From: Actibacterium sp. 188UL27-1
GTDB taxonomy: Bacteria > Pseudomonadota > Alphaproteobacteria > Rhodobacterales > Rhodobacteraceae
Length of the DNA: 64,000 nucleotides
Direction: 5' to 3'
Assembly (NCBI RefSeq): GCF_016901225.1
Contig: NZ_JAFEUL010000006.1
Location: 62,001-126,000 of the forward strand
Part shown: positions 52,155 to 61,428 of the stretch, in pieces
Position numbering within the stretch: position 1 is the stretch's first letter
Layout: each line of letters begins with the position of its first letter
Notes under the pieces: generated by a model
What the model saw: only the letters and a program-made list of their open reading frames with translations
The model's database searches: none
Told to the model about the DNA's origin: nothing
Translations under genes and position numbers: made by a program

Positions 52155-54526
52155 GACGACCCCTCCGTCATTGGGGGAAGGGGCGGACCAATGGGCCCGG
52201 CCTCCGGTTGGCCGCGCAGGGTTTCGGGGTTACGCAACCAGACATCTCGCTGGGCAAACGGAATCTCGATCCCCTCTGCCGTGAACCGTTCGACGATGGC
52301 GTGGTTCAGGTCGGTCTGGGTCCCGAGTTTGAAATTCACGTTGCGCAGGATCACCCGCATCTCAAAATCCAGGCTATCTGCGCCGAACCCCGCAAAAACG
52401 ATCAAGGGAGGGGGCTTGATGATCACCATCGGATGATCCTCGGCAATCTCCTGCAGGATCGCCTGCACCTTGCGCGTATCGGTGCCATAGGCAACGCCGA
52501 CCGGGATGATCAGGCGCCCTGTCAGGTTGGTCTTGGTCCAGTTGGTCACGTGGCTGGCAATAAGATCGGCATTCGGCACGATCACGTCCGTGCGGTCGAA
52601 GGTTTCGATCCGGGTGGAGCGGACCGAGATGCTGCGCACCGTCCCCATCACGCCGCCAACCTCGATCCAGTCCCCTTCGCTGACCGGGCGTTCGATCAAA
52701 AGGATGATGCCTGAGACAAAGTTCGACACGATGGTTTGCAGGCCAAAGCCGATGCCCACTGACAAGGCCCCGGCCACGATGGCCAGACCGCTCAGGTCAA
52801 TCCCAGCTGTCGTGATCGCCAGAAGCGCTGCCAGGAAAATGCCCACATAACCCACGCCAGAGATCGCCGCCGTCTGGCCACCGGGATCGATGCGCGTCTT
52901 GGGCAGGATCGTGTTGCGCAAGGTGCCCTGGATGATCCGCGTCAGCAGGAAACCAACGGCGAAAACCGCAACGAATGTCAGGAAATTGGCGGGACTGATC
53001 CGTGTTTCGCCAAATGAGAACCCTTCGAGGAAAGTCGCCCAAAGCTCTGTCAGGTCCGCGACCCGCGCGCCCCAGCTGAGCGCCAGAAATGGCAAGGCGA
53101 TCAGGACCAGAAGCATCCCCGTGAGGACAGGGAACAGGCTTTCCGACAACCGCTCCCGATTACCGGTGAGGGCGGCATACAGTTCAGTCAGGACACGGTT
53201 GGCGACCAGCACGATGGAAAAGGCGCCAATCGTCTCCACCAGCGGTGGCAGCAGCGCATTGGCGGCAACAGAATACCCGATTGCTGCGGCCACGACACCC
53301 AGCACCGACAACACCATCATGATCTTGCCAAAGACACCGATCACCCGGTCGCGGTAGCCCAGTTCTGCAGGCCCCTCCTGATGTTCGGCGGGCTCCTCGC
53401 GGGAGACGGGCTCTGACAACAAGCGCCCCAACCGGAAGCTGAACCAACCGGCTAAAAAGAGCGCGGGGAAGAACAAGATAACCTCAATATCCTCGTCCGC
53501 CCCCACCGGTGGAACCAGGAATACCGCCAGGGACACGGCCATCGCCGCAATGCCCAACCCGTAAAACGCGCGGCGCGCCGCAGGCCGGCGATCCTCCGCG
53601 ATGGGCAGAAAGGGCCTGTCGAGCGGCGTCCGCGGGAACAGGGTATTGGCCAGCCATGACGCCACGACCATCGAGACCAAGGCGTCAAACAGCGCCTCCA
53701 GCAGCCGGTCGGTCACGGGGGCTATGGCACCGGTCGCCGTTACGGCGGCGATCAACATGCCGCCGCCGATCATGGGCAGGAACAGCCCAAGGCTCGACGC
53801 CAGGGTCTCCGCCAGCCAATGCCAGGTATCAGCCGTCAGCTCCCGCGCCTTGCGCTGCGCCCGAAAGCTCCAGCGCCGCGCCCGCAGCAGGAACAGGATG
53901 CCAAGGGCCGTCAGCCCGATGATGACAGGCAGACGTGACAGGCCCACAGCGCGATTGGCCGGTGACGAAAAGAACCGCGTCCATTCCTGGCCGAGATCCC
54001 GAAAGGTGGTTTGCAGCGCCAGCAGCGCAGGTTCCCAATGGACCGGGTTCAGCGGCGACGGGCCAAGGTTGAATAGATCCTCCGCCTGGCGCGCGCGAAT
54101 GATCCCGTCAATCTCCCGGATCAGGCCGCCCGCACGGCTAAAGGCCTCCTCGGCGCGAATGACCGGCGCGCGCAGGTCGGCAAGCTGTGTCTCCAACTGC
54201 TCCCGCCTGAGGGCAAGTTCATCCGCCTCAGTCTCGCCTTCCTCCGGCGCGGGGCCCAATGCCTCTATCTGTTCGTCGACGGTGCGGATCCGGGTCTGGT
54301 TGGTGTCCTGCGCCTCAAGGAACCGCGCCCGCCACTCCGCCAGGTTTTCCCGCAGCACCTCCAGCGCGGCGTTGGAGGCCCGGCCAGCCGCCACCACCCC
54401 TTCGGCGCGTTGGGCGACGTTGTTCCACTCCTCATAATCGATCTCGCCCGTGTTCTGCGCCCAGGCCGTGACACCGGCACAGACGATCAGCAAAATCAGG
54501 CAAAGACGGTAGAAAAACGCCCTCAC
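52151..54526 (-). CDS. MscS-family mechanosensitive channel with DUF3772 domain
   Basis: A 791-residue large MscS-type channel. Signal peptide (LILLIVCAGVTAWA), then a periplasmic coiled-coil DUF3772 domain (residues about 25-175), about ten membrane helices, and the MscS pore and beta domain (VGIGFGLQTIVSNFVSGIIL, ERPVSEGDWIEVGGVMGTVR, VIVPNADLIASHVTNW). It releases solutes under hypo-osmotic stress. Overlaps cysK (54523-54526) and alaX by four bases each. Confidence 0.93.
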   Translation of the reverse strand: MRAFFYRLCLILLIVCAGVTAWAQNTGEIDYEEWNNVAQRAEGVVAAGRASNAALEVLRENLAEWRARFLEAQDTNQTRIRTVDEQIEALGPAPEEGETEADELALRREQLETQLADLRAPVIRAEEAFSRAGGLIREIDGIIRARQAEDLFNLGPSPLNPVHWEPALLALQTTFRDLGQEWTRFFSSPANRAVGLSRLPVIIGLTALGILFLLRARRWSFRAQRKARELTADTWHWLAETLASSLGLFLPMIGGGMLIAAVTATGAIAPVTDRLLEALFDALVSMVVASWLANTLFPRTPLDRPFLPIAEDRRPAARRAFYGLGIAAMAVSLAVFLVPPVGADEDIEVILFFPALFLAGWFSFRLGRLLSEPVSREEPAEHQEGPAELGYRDRVIGVFGKIMMVLSVLGVVAAAIGYSVAANALLPPLVETIGAFSIVLVANRVLTELYAALTGNRERLSESLFPVLTGMLLVLIALPFLALSWGARVADLTELWATFLEGFSFGETRISPANFLTFVAVFAVGFLLTRIIQGTLRNTILPKTRIDPGGQTAAISGVGYVGIFLAALLAITTAGIDLSGLAIVAGALSVGIGFGLQTIVSNFVSGIILLIERPVSEGDWIEVGGVMGTVRSISVRSTRIETFDRTDVIVPNADLIASHVTNWTKTNLTGRLIIPVGVAYGTDTRKVQAILQEIAEDHPMVIIKPPPLIVFAGFGADSLDFEMRVILRNVNFKLGTQTDLNHAIVERFTAEGIEIPFAQRDVWLRNPETLRGQPEAGPIGPPLPPMTEGSS

Positions 54527-55554
54527 GCTTCGAACACCGCCGGGATATCTGATCGCGTCTGCGTCATGAAATTGGGTAAGGGTAGGCCCTTTTCCTCAAG
54601 AAACGCGCGATTGAAGATGCGCGACTGATAGCGGGTGCCGTAGTCGCACAGGATGGTTACGATTGTGTGCCCCGGCCCCATCTCGCGCGCCATATGCATG
54701 GCACCTGCGATGTTGATCCCGGTCGAGCCGCCCATGCACAGCCCCTCATGCTCAAGCAAGTCGAAAACGATGGGCAGCGCCTCTGCATCCGATATCCGGG
54801 TGACGAAGTCCGGTGTGAGCCCATCAAGATTGGCGGTGATGCGCACCTGCCCGATCCCTTCGGAGATAGAGGAGCCTTCGGATTTCAATTCCCCATCGGT
54901 GTAATAGCTGAACAAAGCCGCGCCATGGGGGTCGACCAGTCCGATCTTGACCCCCTTGCTCTGCAGCGCCATGGCAACCCCGGTCAGCGTGCCGCCCGAC
55001 CCGCAGGCACAGATGAAACCATCGACCTTGCCGCCGGTCTGTTCCCAGATCTCGGGGCCCGTCGTCTCGATATGCGCCTGACGGTTGGCGGTGTTGTCGA
55101 ACTGATTGGCCCAGATCGCGCCATTGGGTTCCGTCTGGGCAAGTTCAGCCGCCAAACGGCCGGAATAGCGGACAAAGTTGTTGGGGTTGCGGTAGGGCGC
55201 AGCCGGAACTTCGACCAGATGCGCACCGGCCAGGCGCAGCATGTCCTTTTTCTCGTCGCTCTGGGTTTCGGGGATGACGATGACGGTCTTGAATCCCATC
55301 GATGCGCCCACCAGCGCCAGACCGATCCCGGTATTGCCTGCGGTTCCTTCCACAATGGTCCCGCCCGGTTTCAGATCCCCGCGGGCGACGGCATCGCGGA
55401 TGATGAACAACGCCGCGCGATCCTTGACCGACTGGCCCGGATTCAAAAACTCGGCCTTGCCGAGGATCTCGCATCCCGTCGCCTCGCTCGCTGCGCGCAG
55501 ACGGATGAGGGGCGTATTGCCCACGGCAGCGGCAAGATCGGTTCGGATTGTCAT
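54523..55554 (-). CDS. cysK: Cysteine synthase A
   Basis: O-acetylserine sulfhydrylase, a PLP enzyme making cysteine; 343 residues, a little longer than E. coli CysK. FLNPGQSVKDRAALFI holds the PLP lysine, EGTAGNTGIGLALVGASMGF the substrate loop and CGSGGTLTGV the phosphate cup. In Rhodobacter sphaeroides cysK lies beside trgAB and contributes to tellurite resistance, and the same neighbourhood occurs here: trgB ends 51 bp upstream. Confidence 0.93.
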   Translation of the reverse strand: MTIRTDLAAAVGNTPLIRLRAASEATGCEILGKAEFLNPGQSVKDRAALFIIRDAVARGDLKPGGTIVEGTAGNTGIGLALVGASMGFKTVIVIPETQSDEKKDMLRLAGAHLVEVPAAPYRNPNNFVRYSGRLAAELAQTEPNGAIWANQFDNTANRQAHIETTGPEIWEQTGGKVDGFICACGSGGTLTGVAMALQSKGVKIGLVDPHGAALFSYYTDGELKSEGSSISEGIGQVRITANLDGLTPDFVTRISDAEALPIVFDLLEHEGLCMGGSTGINIAGAMHMAREMGPGHTIVTILCDYGTRYQSRIFNRAFLEEKGLPLPNFMTQTRSDIPAVFEA

Positions 55555-55605
55555 GGCGGGCCCTTCTCATCTGGTCGGACCTGACTATCGGCGCCGACTG
55601 TGATG

Positions 55606-56745
55606 TCAACTGTCCCGAAGGCTATCGCGCAGCCGCGCCAGATGCAAAGCGGACAGGTTCAGCGATGCGTTCCCGATCTCCCCGCTGTCGAGAAGATCCA
55701 TCATCTGGCTGAAACTGACCAGATGACTGCGAATATCCTCACCCTCATCGGCCAACCCACCGATGCCCGCCGCCGTGTCGGGCAAATCCGCAATGCCGAT
55801 GAAAGAATGCAGATATTCGGTGATCGCCCCGGGCGATGGGTAATAATTGCCAATCGGGATCAGGTCTTTCAGATCCAGCCCCGCCTCCTCCCGCGTTTCA
55901 CGGCGAGCCGCCTCTTCGGGCGTCTCCCCGGGGTCGATGCGGCCCGCAATGGCCTCCAACAGCCAGGGCTGCGCATCGCCGCGGGCCATGGCACCGGCGC
56001 GAAACTGTTCGATCAACAGGACCCGGTCGCGCACCGGATCATAGGGCAACACCGTCGCCGCATCGGCAGACACAAAAATGGCCCGGTGGATCGGATCAAC
56101 CTGACCACCGTCAAAGGCACGGTGGGTGAGCGTGTATTCTTCAATCGCAAAGAAACCGATATAGGGCGTGGTCTTGTTCTGGACTATCACATCATGGGGA
56201 GCCGCGCGGCAGCGGAGCATGGTTGGCGCGGTCTGATGTGCATTCAACCGGGCCTGGGCGCGCACGCGGATTGACGGAAAGCGAGCCACAATTTGCTGAG
56301 GATCCGCGTGGCCATAGGCGTTCATCACCTCCTCGGCGGCCAACAGTGTCAATTCCCCCCACCTCTTTGCCCAGACGTCCAGATCCCAAAGGTCAGCAGG
56401 CACCCAATTCGCAGTCTCGGGCCAGTAGATCCGGGCATTGACGTCCCGGGGGCCGACCCGGACCGTCACAGGCCGCAATATGTAATCAAATCCGGCTTCG
56501 TAGAAATCCAACCGGGCCACGTCTTCGGGGGTCAGACCCCGAACCAACACGCCTTCGACAATGTGGCCAGGACACAACCGTACCATCGGGAAAATCTGAT
56601 TTTCAACGGCATGAACGGCGTGGTCCGGAAGGTCTGCTGCCACGACCTCACCTGCGAAATCCTTACCCAGAACCAACTTCAATAACGGGCCGTACCGCAA
56701 TGTTCCATAAAGAAAAAGCGGAGCGATACCCGTGTCGTCAGGCAA
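55606..56745 (-). CDS. trgB: TrgB: gamma-glutamylcyclotransferase-like domain fused to a Nudix hydrolase
   Basis: A 379-residue two-domain protein. The N-terminal half (FLYGTLRYGPLLKLVLG, residues 10-130) is a GGCT/AIG2-like fold; the C-terminal half is a Nudix hydrolase with box GRIDPGETPEEA-ARRETREEAGL near residues 267-290, close to ADP-ribose pyrophosphatases. The name comes from the tellurite-resistance locus trgAB of R. sphaeroides. The start overlaps trgA by eight bases. Actual substrate unproven. Confidence 0.85.
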   Translation of the reverse strand: MPDDTGIAPLFLYGTLRYGPLLKLVLGKDFAGEVVAADLPDHAVHAVENQIFPMVRLCPGHIVEGVLVRGLTPEDVARLDFYEAGFDYILRPVTVRVGPRDVNARIYWPETANWVPADLWDLDVWAKRWGELTLLAAEEVMNAYGHADPQQIVARFPSIRVRAQARLNAHQTAPTMLRCRAAPHDVIVQNKTTPYIGFFAIEEYTLTHRAFDGGQVDPIHRAIFVSADAATVLPYDPVRDRVLLIEQFRAGAMARGDAQPWLLEAIAGRIDPGETPEEAARRETREEAGLDLKDLIPIGNYYPSPGAITEYLHSFIGIADLPDTAAGIGGLADEGEDIRSHLVSFSQMMDLLDSGEIGNASLNLSALHLARLRDSLRDS

Positions 56746-57181
56746 ACCGCTCCGCGCTCCATTCGGCTAGAAAGCCGCTCAGAATACCGCCCACCAACAG
56801 GATAATCGGACCTTGCATATCCGTGCCCATCAACAACCCGTATTCCACGATCATGGCCATCATGTCAGTCAGGGCCTGCATGGGCCCGTCATATCGCAAC
56901 CGGGTGGAGAGTACGATCATTTCGTAACAAGACCACAAAAGCAGCGCAAAGAACAACAGCGTGCAGGATGTGCGCACACCTGTGCCCGCGGCAGAGTAAT
57001 ACCCCTTGCCGACCATACGCCCCAGCACCAGCCAGCCGCACAGAAACCCGATGAAGGAGTTCAGCGGGATAAGCATCCCCACCTGGGTCCCTTCGGGCAA
57101 TAGCGGGATGAAGACGGATGACGCAAACATCGCAACCAACGCGAAGGCGATCCCAGAAACGAGTTTGGCAAATGTGGGCAT
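56738..57181 (-). CDS. trgA: TrgA-family membrane protein
   Basis: A 147-residue inner-membrane protein with four hydrophobic segments (KLVSGIAFALVAMFASSVFI, LNSFIGFLCGWLVLGRMVG, CTLLFFALLLWSCYEMIVL, GPIILLVGGILSGFLAEWS). TrgA is named for its part in tellurite resistance in Rhodobacter sphaeroides; the mechanism is unknown to me. It overlaps trgB and begins eight bases after cfa ends, which fits one transcript. Confidence 0.88.
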   Translation of the reverse strand: MPTFAKLVSGIAFALVAMFASSVFIPLLPEGTQVGMLIPLNSFIGFLCGWLVLGRMVGKGYYSAAGTGVRTSCTLLFFALLLWSCYEMIVLSTRLRYDGPMQALTDMMAMIVEYGLLMGTDMQGPIILLVGGILSGFLAEWSAERFA

Positions 57182-57189
57182 GTCGAGGT

Positions 57190-58398
57190 CTAGCTTGGTT
57201 TTGTCACGGTAATTTGCGTTACATCACAATTTCCCGACGAAAATGTGGCAGCGCAGGAGGTGAGGTAAAAATTCCACATCCGACGAAATCGTTCATCAAA
57301 TCCCATGGCAGATACCTCATCCCACCGCGCATTGAACGCTTCATGCCAGCGGCGCAGCGTCAGATCGTAGGATGGCCCGAACTCAACGGAATTGCGAATG
57401 GCCAGCCCGGCCGTCTCGATCTCCGCGCGCAGGGCGTTAGGGCTGGGCAGCATTCCTCCGGGAAAGATGTATTTCTGAATGAAATCAACGCCTTTTCGGT
57501 ACATCTCCCACCGTCGTTCCGCAACTGTGATGATCTGTAGCGTGGCATTGCCCCCGGGCTTCAGGCGCTGGTGTAGGCTGTCGAAATAGGTCGGCCAGTA
57601 TCGTTCCCCTACAGCCTCGAACATCTCGATACTGGCAACACCGTCATAGGTGCCGCGTTCGTCGCGGTAATCTTGCAGCTTGATCTCGACCAGGTCTTCG
57701 AGGCCCAGCCGCTTCATCCGGGCGACGGCGAAATCATATTGGGCCTGGCTGATTGTCAGACCGGTGACCCGCAAGCCGCGTTCGGCGGCAGCATATTCGG
57801 CAAACCCGCCCCAGCCACATCCGATCTCCAGTACATGATCCCCCTCACGGGCACCCATCTCATCAACCATGCTGGCATATTTCAGGGTCTGGGCGCGTTC
57901 CAGGCTCTCCTGCCCCGTCTCAAATTTGGCAGAGGAATAGGTCATGGTGTCATCCAGCCACAGACCGTAGAACTGGTTACCCAGATCATAGTGGTACGAG
58001 ATGTTCTTGCGCGCCTGATTGCGGGAGTTTGAGTTCAACCAGTGCCGCATCCGTTCATAGGTCTGCACAAAGAACAGACCGGGGAAGCCATCATAGATCG
58101 CGTCATTGTCGTGATGGATGAAATCCATAAAGGCCTGAAGGTCGGGTGTCGACCACCAGTCATCCAGATACGCTTCGCTGAACCCCATATGGCCATCCCG
58201 GATCAGCCGCGCGAAAAGATCCTCATTGTGAACATCCATCTTGGCGATTGGGCCGGGCTTGCTGCCTTCATTACGAAAGATCCGCCCATCTGGCAGCACG
58301 ATGTCCAGCCTGCCGAAATCTGCCTTGTCTGCCTGTTGAAATGCCGCCGCAAAGTACCGCGGGAGATTTGCCTCTCCCTTTACGGTCGTTTTGATCAT
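57190..58398 (-). CDS. cfa: Cyclopropane-fatty-acid synthase-type SAM methyltransferase
   Basis: A 402-residue enzyme that uses S-adenosylmethionine to modify unsaturated phospholipid acyl chains. SAM motif DHVLEIGCGWGGFAEYAAAE lies near residue 190, with SHYDLGNQFYGLWLDDTMTY-like sequence just before it and IEMFEAVGERYWPTYFD after. In R. sphaeroides a cfa gene belongs to the RpoE singlet-oxygen regulon. I start at 58398 (MIKTTVKGEANLPRYF). Confidence 0.9.
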   Translation of the reverse strand: MIKTTVKGEANLPRYFAAAFQQADKADFGRLDIVLPDGRIFRNEGSKPGPIAKMDVHNEDLFARLIRDGHMGFSEAYLDDWWSTPDLQAFMDFIHHDNDAIYDGFPGLFFVQTYERMRHWLNSNSRNQARKNISYHYDLGNQFYGLWLDDTMTYSSAKFETGQESLERAQTLKYASMVDEMGAREGDHVLEIGCGWGGFAEYAAAERGLRVTGLTISQAQYDFAVARMKRLGLEDLVEIKLQDYRDERGTYDGVASIEMFEAVGERYWPTYFDSLHQRLKPGGNATLQIITVAERRWEMYRKGVDFIQKYIFPGGMLPSPNALRAEIETAGLAIRNSVEFGPSYDLTLRRWHEAFNARWDEVSAMGFDERFRRMWNFYLTSCAATFSSGNCDVTQITVTKPS

Positions 58399-58449
58399 CG
58401 TCGTTCCCCCTGTACGCACAAGGCGTTAGCGCACGCCCCTCACCTAAAC

Positions 58450-58478
58450 TGATACTAACCGCATCGGTTATCGGATCA
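58450..58478 (-). promoter_or_regulatory. Candidate RpoE-type (TGATCC) promoter of cfa
   Basis: On the minus strand TGATCC (58478-58473) is an exact match to the -35 box of the Rhodobacter RpoE (ECF) consensus as I recall it. At the 18-base spacing used by that factor the -10 place reads TATCA, where TAAGA is expected, so it is a partial match. The inferred transcript start would leave about 45 bases of leader before cfa. Confidence 0.4.
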
Positions 58479-58553
58479 AATGGAACACGGAAATAATCGC
58501 GCAGCCGGCGTGTTTTCCAGCTTTGGGTAAGATCAACGGCTGACTGTGCCGCG

Positions 58554-58597
58554 TGATGGCCCGTGGATGGGCCATCACCGGTCCGTCAACCGGTGAT
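58554..58597 (-). terminator. Tandem hairpins after the M20 hydrolase gene
   Basis: TGATGGCCC (58554-58562) pairs with GGGCCATCA (58569-58577); ATCACCGGT (58574-58582) pairs with ACCGGTGAT (58589-58597). The two hairpins overlap and could form alternately. No U-run, so termination is uncertain. Second arm touches the stop codon of the upstream minus-strand gene. Confidence 0.45.
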
Positions 58598-59760
58598 CAG
58601 GCGGCCGGCATGCGGCTTTCGACCATCTGAGCGTACCAGGAGCATCCGGCCGGAATCGCATCATCATTGAAGTTGTATTCGGGGTGATGAACATTCGCCG
58701 TATCACCGTTGCCGACCAAGATGTAGGCGCCGGGCCGCTCTTCCAGCATAAACGCGAAATCCTCTCCGCCCATGACAAGCGGTGCCTCGTCGCATGCGCC
58801 CGCCACCTCGCGCGCGGCATCGGCGGCAAATTCGGTATATGTGTCGTGATTGACCATCACCGGGTAGCCGCGGTGATACGTCACTTCGGCGACGCCGCCA
58901 AAAACTGCCGCAGTCTGCTGTGAGATTTCGGTCAGGCGTTTTTGGGCCAGGCTCCGCATGTCGCGCGACAGGGTCCGCACGGTCCCTTTCAAATGAACTT
59001 TCTGGGGGATCACGTTGAACGCCTTTGACGATGTCTCCACCGATGTGACCGAGACCACGACCTGATCAATCGGGTCGGCATTGCGACTAACGATCGTTTG
59101 CAGGGCCAAAACCAGATGGCTGGCCATCACCGTGGTATCAATGGTCTCATGGGGTTTGGCCGCATGACCGCCCCGCCCCTCCAGATAAATGTCGAACTGA
59201 TCCGTGGCGGCGAAAAACGCACCGGGCCGGATGGCAAAGGATCCCGCCGGGCGTCCGGGCCAATTATGCATGCCATAGACTTCCTGGATGCCAAATGTCT
59301 GCATCATGCCATCTTCGCACATCTCGCGACCGCCACCGCCGCCCTCTTCGGCGGGTTGGAAAATGACGACGGCCGTGCCATCGAAATTCCGGGTCTCAGC
59401 CAGATATTTGGCAGCCCCCAGCAGCATTGCCGTGTGGCCATCATGCCCGCAAGCATGCATCACCCCCGGTGTGGATGAGGCATACTCCACCCCCGTCTCC
59501 TCCTCGATTGGCAAGGCATCCATATCAGCCCGCAACCCGATCACCCGTTTTGCGGTGTCGGTCCGCCCTCGAATGACCCCGACGACGCCGGTCCGTCCAA
59601 TGCCGGTCACAACATCATCGCAGCCGAATTCCTTTAGCTTATCGGCCACCAAGGCACTGGTGCGGTGGGTGTCGAACAGAAGTTCGGGATGGGTGTGAAT
59701 GTCGCGGCGCCAGGCTGTGATATCGGGCAGAAGTTCGGCGAACCGGTTTTTGACGGGCAT
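58597..59760 (-). CDS. M20-family amidohydrolase (hippurate hydrolase-like)
   Basis: A 387-residue zinc amidohydrolase that cleaves N-acyl amino acids or related amides. RRDIHTHPELLFDTHRTSAL, VMHACGHDGHTAMLLGAAKY and FQPAEEGGGGGREM hold metal ligands and catalytic glutamates; VMGGEDFAFMLEERPGAYIL is the C-terminal motif. The chosen ATG at 59760 gives the family N-terminus. It lies downstream of argE-like on the same strand, near a peptide importer, which fits peptide scavenging. Confidence 0.9.
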   Translation of the reverse strand: MPVKNRFAELLPDITAWRRDIHTHPELLFDTHRTSALVADKLKEFGCDDVVTGIGRTGVVGVIRGRTDTAKRVIGLRADMDALPIEEETGVEYASSTPGVMHACGHDGHTAMLLGAAKYLAETRNFDGTAVVIFQPAEEGGGGGREMCEDGMMQTFGIQEVYGMHNWPGRPAGSFAIRPGAFFAATDQFDIYLEGRGGHAAKPHETIDTTVMASHLVLALQTIVSRNADPIDQVVVSVTSVETSSKAFNVIPQKVHLKGTVRTLSRDMRSLAQKRLTEISQQTAAVFGGVAEVTYHRGYPVMVNHDTYTEFAADAAREVAGACDEAPLVMGGEDFAFMLEERPGAYILVGNGDTANVHHPEYNFNDDAIPAGCSWYAQMVESRMPAA

Positions 59761-59901
59761 TGGAAATCTTTCATTGTGACTTGGTCGAAAAATGGGGTGA
59801 TTGCGGGTCACAGGCAAGGGCGGGGCCCGGTATTTCGCTGACCACGCGACCACGCGGCGCACCATTATTGATGCGACCGCCGTTATGGGTTGGGCGATTT
59901 G

Positions 59902-61068
59902 TTACTGGCGCAACTCATTCACCAGTTTTTCCATAAACGCCTGGCCCGCATTGAATTGCGCAACCGTGATATATTCATCGGGCTGATGCGCCTGGGCGAT
60001 ATCGCCCGGCCCACAGACAGCCACCGAATACCCGCGCTCCTGAAACTGACCGGCCTCTGTCCCGTAGCTGACGGCGTGGGAGGCATTGTCACCGGTCAGT
60101 CGCCGGATCATCGTTTCGGCACGGCCGTCCTGCTCCGGCTTTAAAGCGGGCACCTGGAAATATTCGTCAACGACAAACCCGGCATCAGGGGCGATGGCTT
60201 TCATCTCGGCCTCCTGCCGGGCGATCTGGGCATACATCTCTGCCCGCCACTGATCGGCGTCTTCGTCAGGGATGATGCGGAAATCCAGACCAAATCGACA
60301 TTCGGCCGCCGTAATGTTGTGGGCCGTGCCACCCGTGATCGTCCCAGAATGAACGGTGGTCCAAGACGGCTCAAACATCGCGGCGACATCACTCGGTGTG
60401 GCTGCGCGGTTGCGTGCGTTCTGGGCATTGGCCCAGTCGATCAGGCGCGCGCCCTCCATGATGGCGGACACGCCGGTATGCATGATCGATGAATGTACCT
60501 CAAAACCGCGGGCAGTAATATGGCAGCCGAAACCTCCCTTGTGACCTGTGACACACGTCAGCTCTGACGGCTCCCCCACGATCACCGTATCACCCCGCGG
60601 CATGTCCGATTGCAGCATGTGATCAATCATGGGAGGCGCGCCAAGGCAGCCGACTTCTTCATCGTAGCTCAGGGCGATCTGCAGGGGCCGGTTAACGTCT
60701 GAACGAGCGGCCTGCGCCATCGCCCAAAGCGCCAGTGCGTCAAACCCTTTCATATCGGTAGTGCCACGCCCGTAAAGGCGCCCATTCCGTTCGACCACGG
60801 TAAAGGGATCACTGGTCCAGTCCTGCCCATCGACCGGGACCACATCGGTATGGCCCGACAATACAACCGCGCCCGGCTCCATGGGGCCCACATGGGCATA
60901 AAGCGCCGCCTTGTCGCCGGCCCGGTTGTACACCCGATTGGCGGCAATCCCGTGGCCGTCCAGCCACCCTTCGACCCAGTCGATCAGGTCAAGATTGCTG
61001 TCGCGCGACACGGTAGGAAATGACACCAACTTGTCGAGCAATGTCCGCGGCGTATCGATCTGCCCCAT
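59902..61068 (-). CDS. argE: Acetylornithine deacetylase-like M20 metallohydrolase
   Basis: A 388-residue M20 zinc hydrolase of the ArgE group, which deacetylates N-acetylornithine; related enzymes act on other N-acyl amino acids. AVVLSGHTDVVPVDGQDWTS, RGTTDMKGFDAL and IALSYDEEVGCLGA carry the metal and catalytic residues. AAAAGGAATCCC precedes the ATG at 61068. It is divergent from the ABC importer with a gap of 360 bp that holds both promoters. Confidence 0.88.
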   Translation of the reverse strand: MGQIDTPRTLLDKLVSFPTVSRDSNLDLIDWVEGWLDGHGIAANRVYNRAGDKAALYAHVGPMEPGAVVLSGHTDVVPVDGQDWTSDPFTVVERNGRLYGRGTTDMKGFDALALWAMAQAARSDVNRPLQIALSYDEEVGCLGAPPMIDHMLQSDMPRGDTVIVGEPSELTCVTGHKGGFGCHITARGFEVHSSIMHTGVSAIMEGARLIDWANAQNARNRAATPSDVAAMFEPSWTTVHSGTITGGTAHNITAAECRFGLDFRIIPDEDADQWRAEMYAQIARQEAEMKAIAPDAGFVVDEYFQVPALKPEQDGRAETMIRRLTGDNASHAVSYGTEAGQFQERGYSVAVCGPGDIAQAHQPDEYITVAQFNAGQAFMEKLVNELRQ

Positions 61069-61428
61069 GGGATTCCTTTTCATTGTCGATCGCATACCTG
61101 TGGCGCAGACTGCGTTGGGTCAAGGACAGTTTGGCGTAAGAATGCCGCATGATTAAGCACATGCCCCCTCCAAGGCACTGACGTAGAGGAAATTATTGCC
61201 CCCGATTTATTCTATGATAACCTCTTGAGCATCCACGGGATCGCTTTGGGCGACCTTGCACCCGTGAGCTGCGATCCACGAGGGGGACAAGGCTTGGTGC
61301 CGCAAAACTGCGTCGAACAGATCGACGGTCCGGGCAACCGGCCCCCGCAAGATGGATCAACCGTCTCAACGGACCAACCGATGGTGCATCAGCGCCAAGA
61401 CGGACGAACACCAACAACGGAGAAATCA
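61069..61428. other. Divergent promoter region between the argE-like gene and the peptide importer
   Basis: About 360 bases with no gene of its own; a frame reads through it into the importer gene but lacks codon bias. TATGATAA at 61213-61220 could be a -10 box for the importer, but the matching -35 is weak. No riboswitch recognised. Confidence 0.5.

Noticed and set aside
61225-61428. N-terminal extension of the peptide-binding protein
   Set aside because: It would place 68 non-hydrophobic residues ahead of an evident signal peptide; the start at 61429 has AACGGAG upstream.
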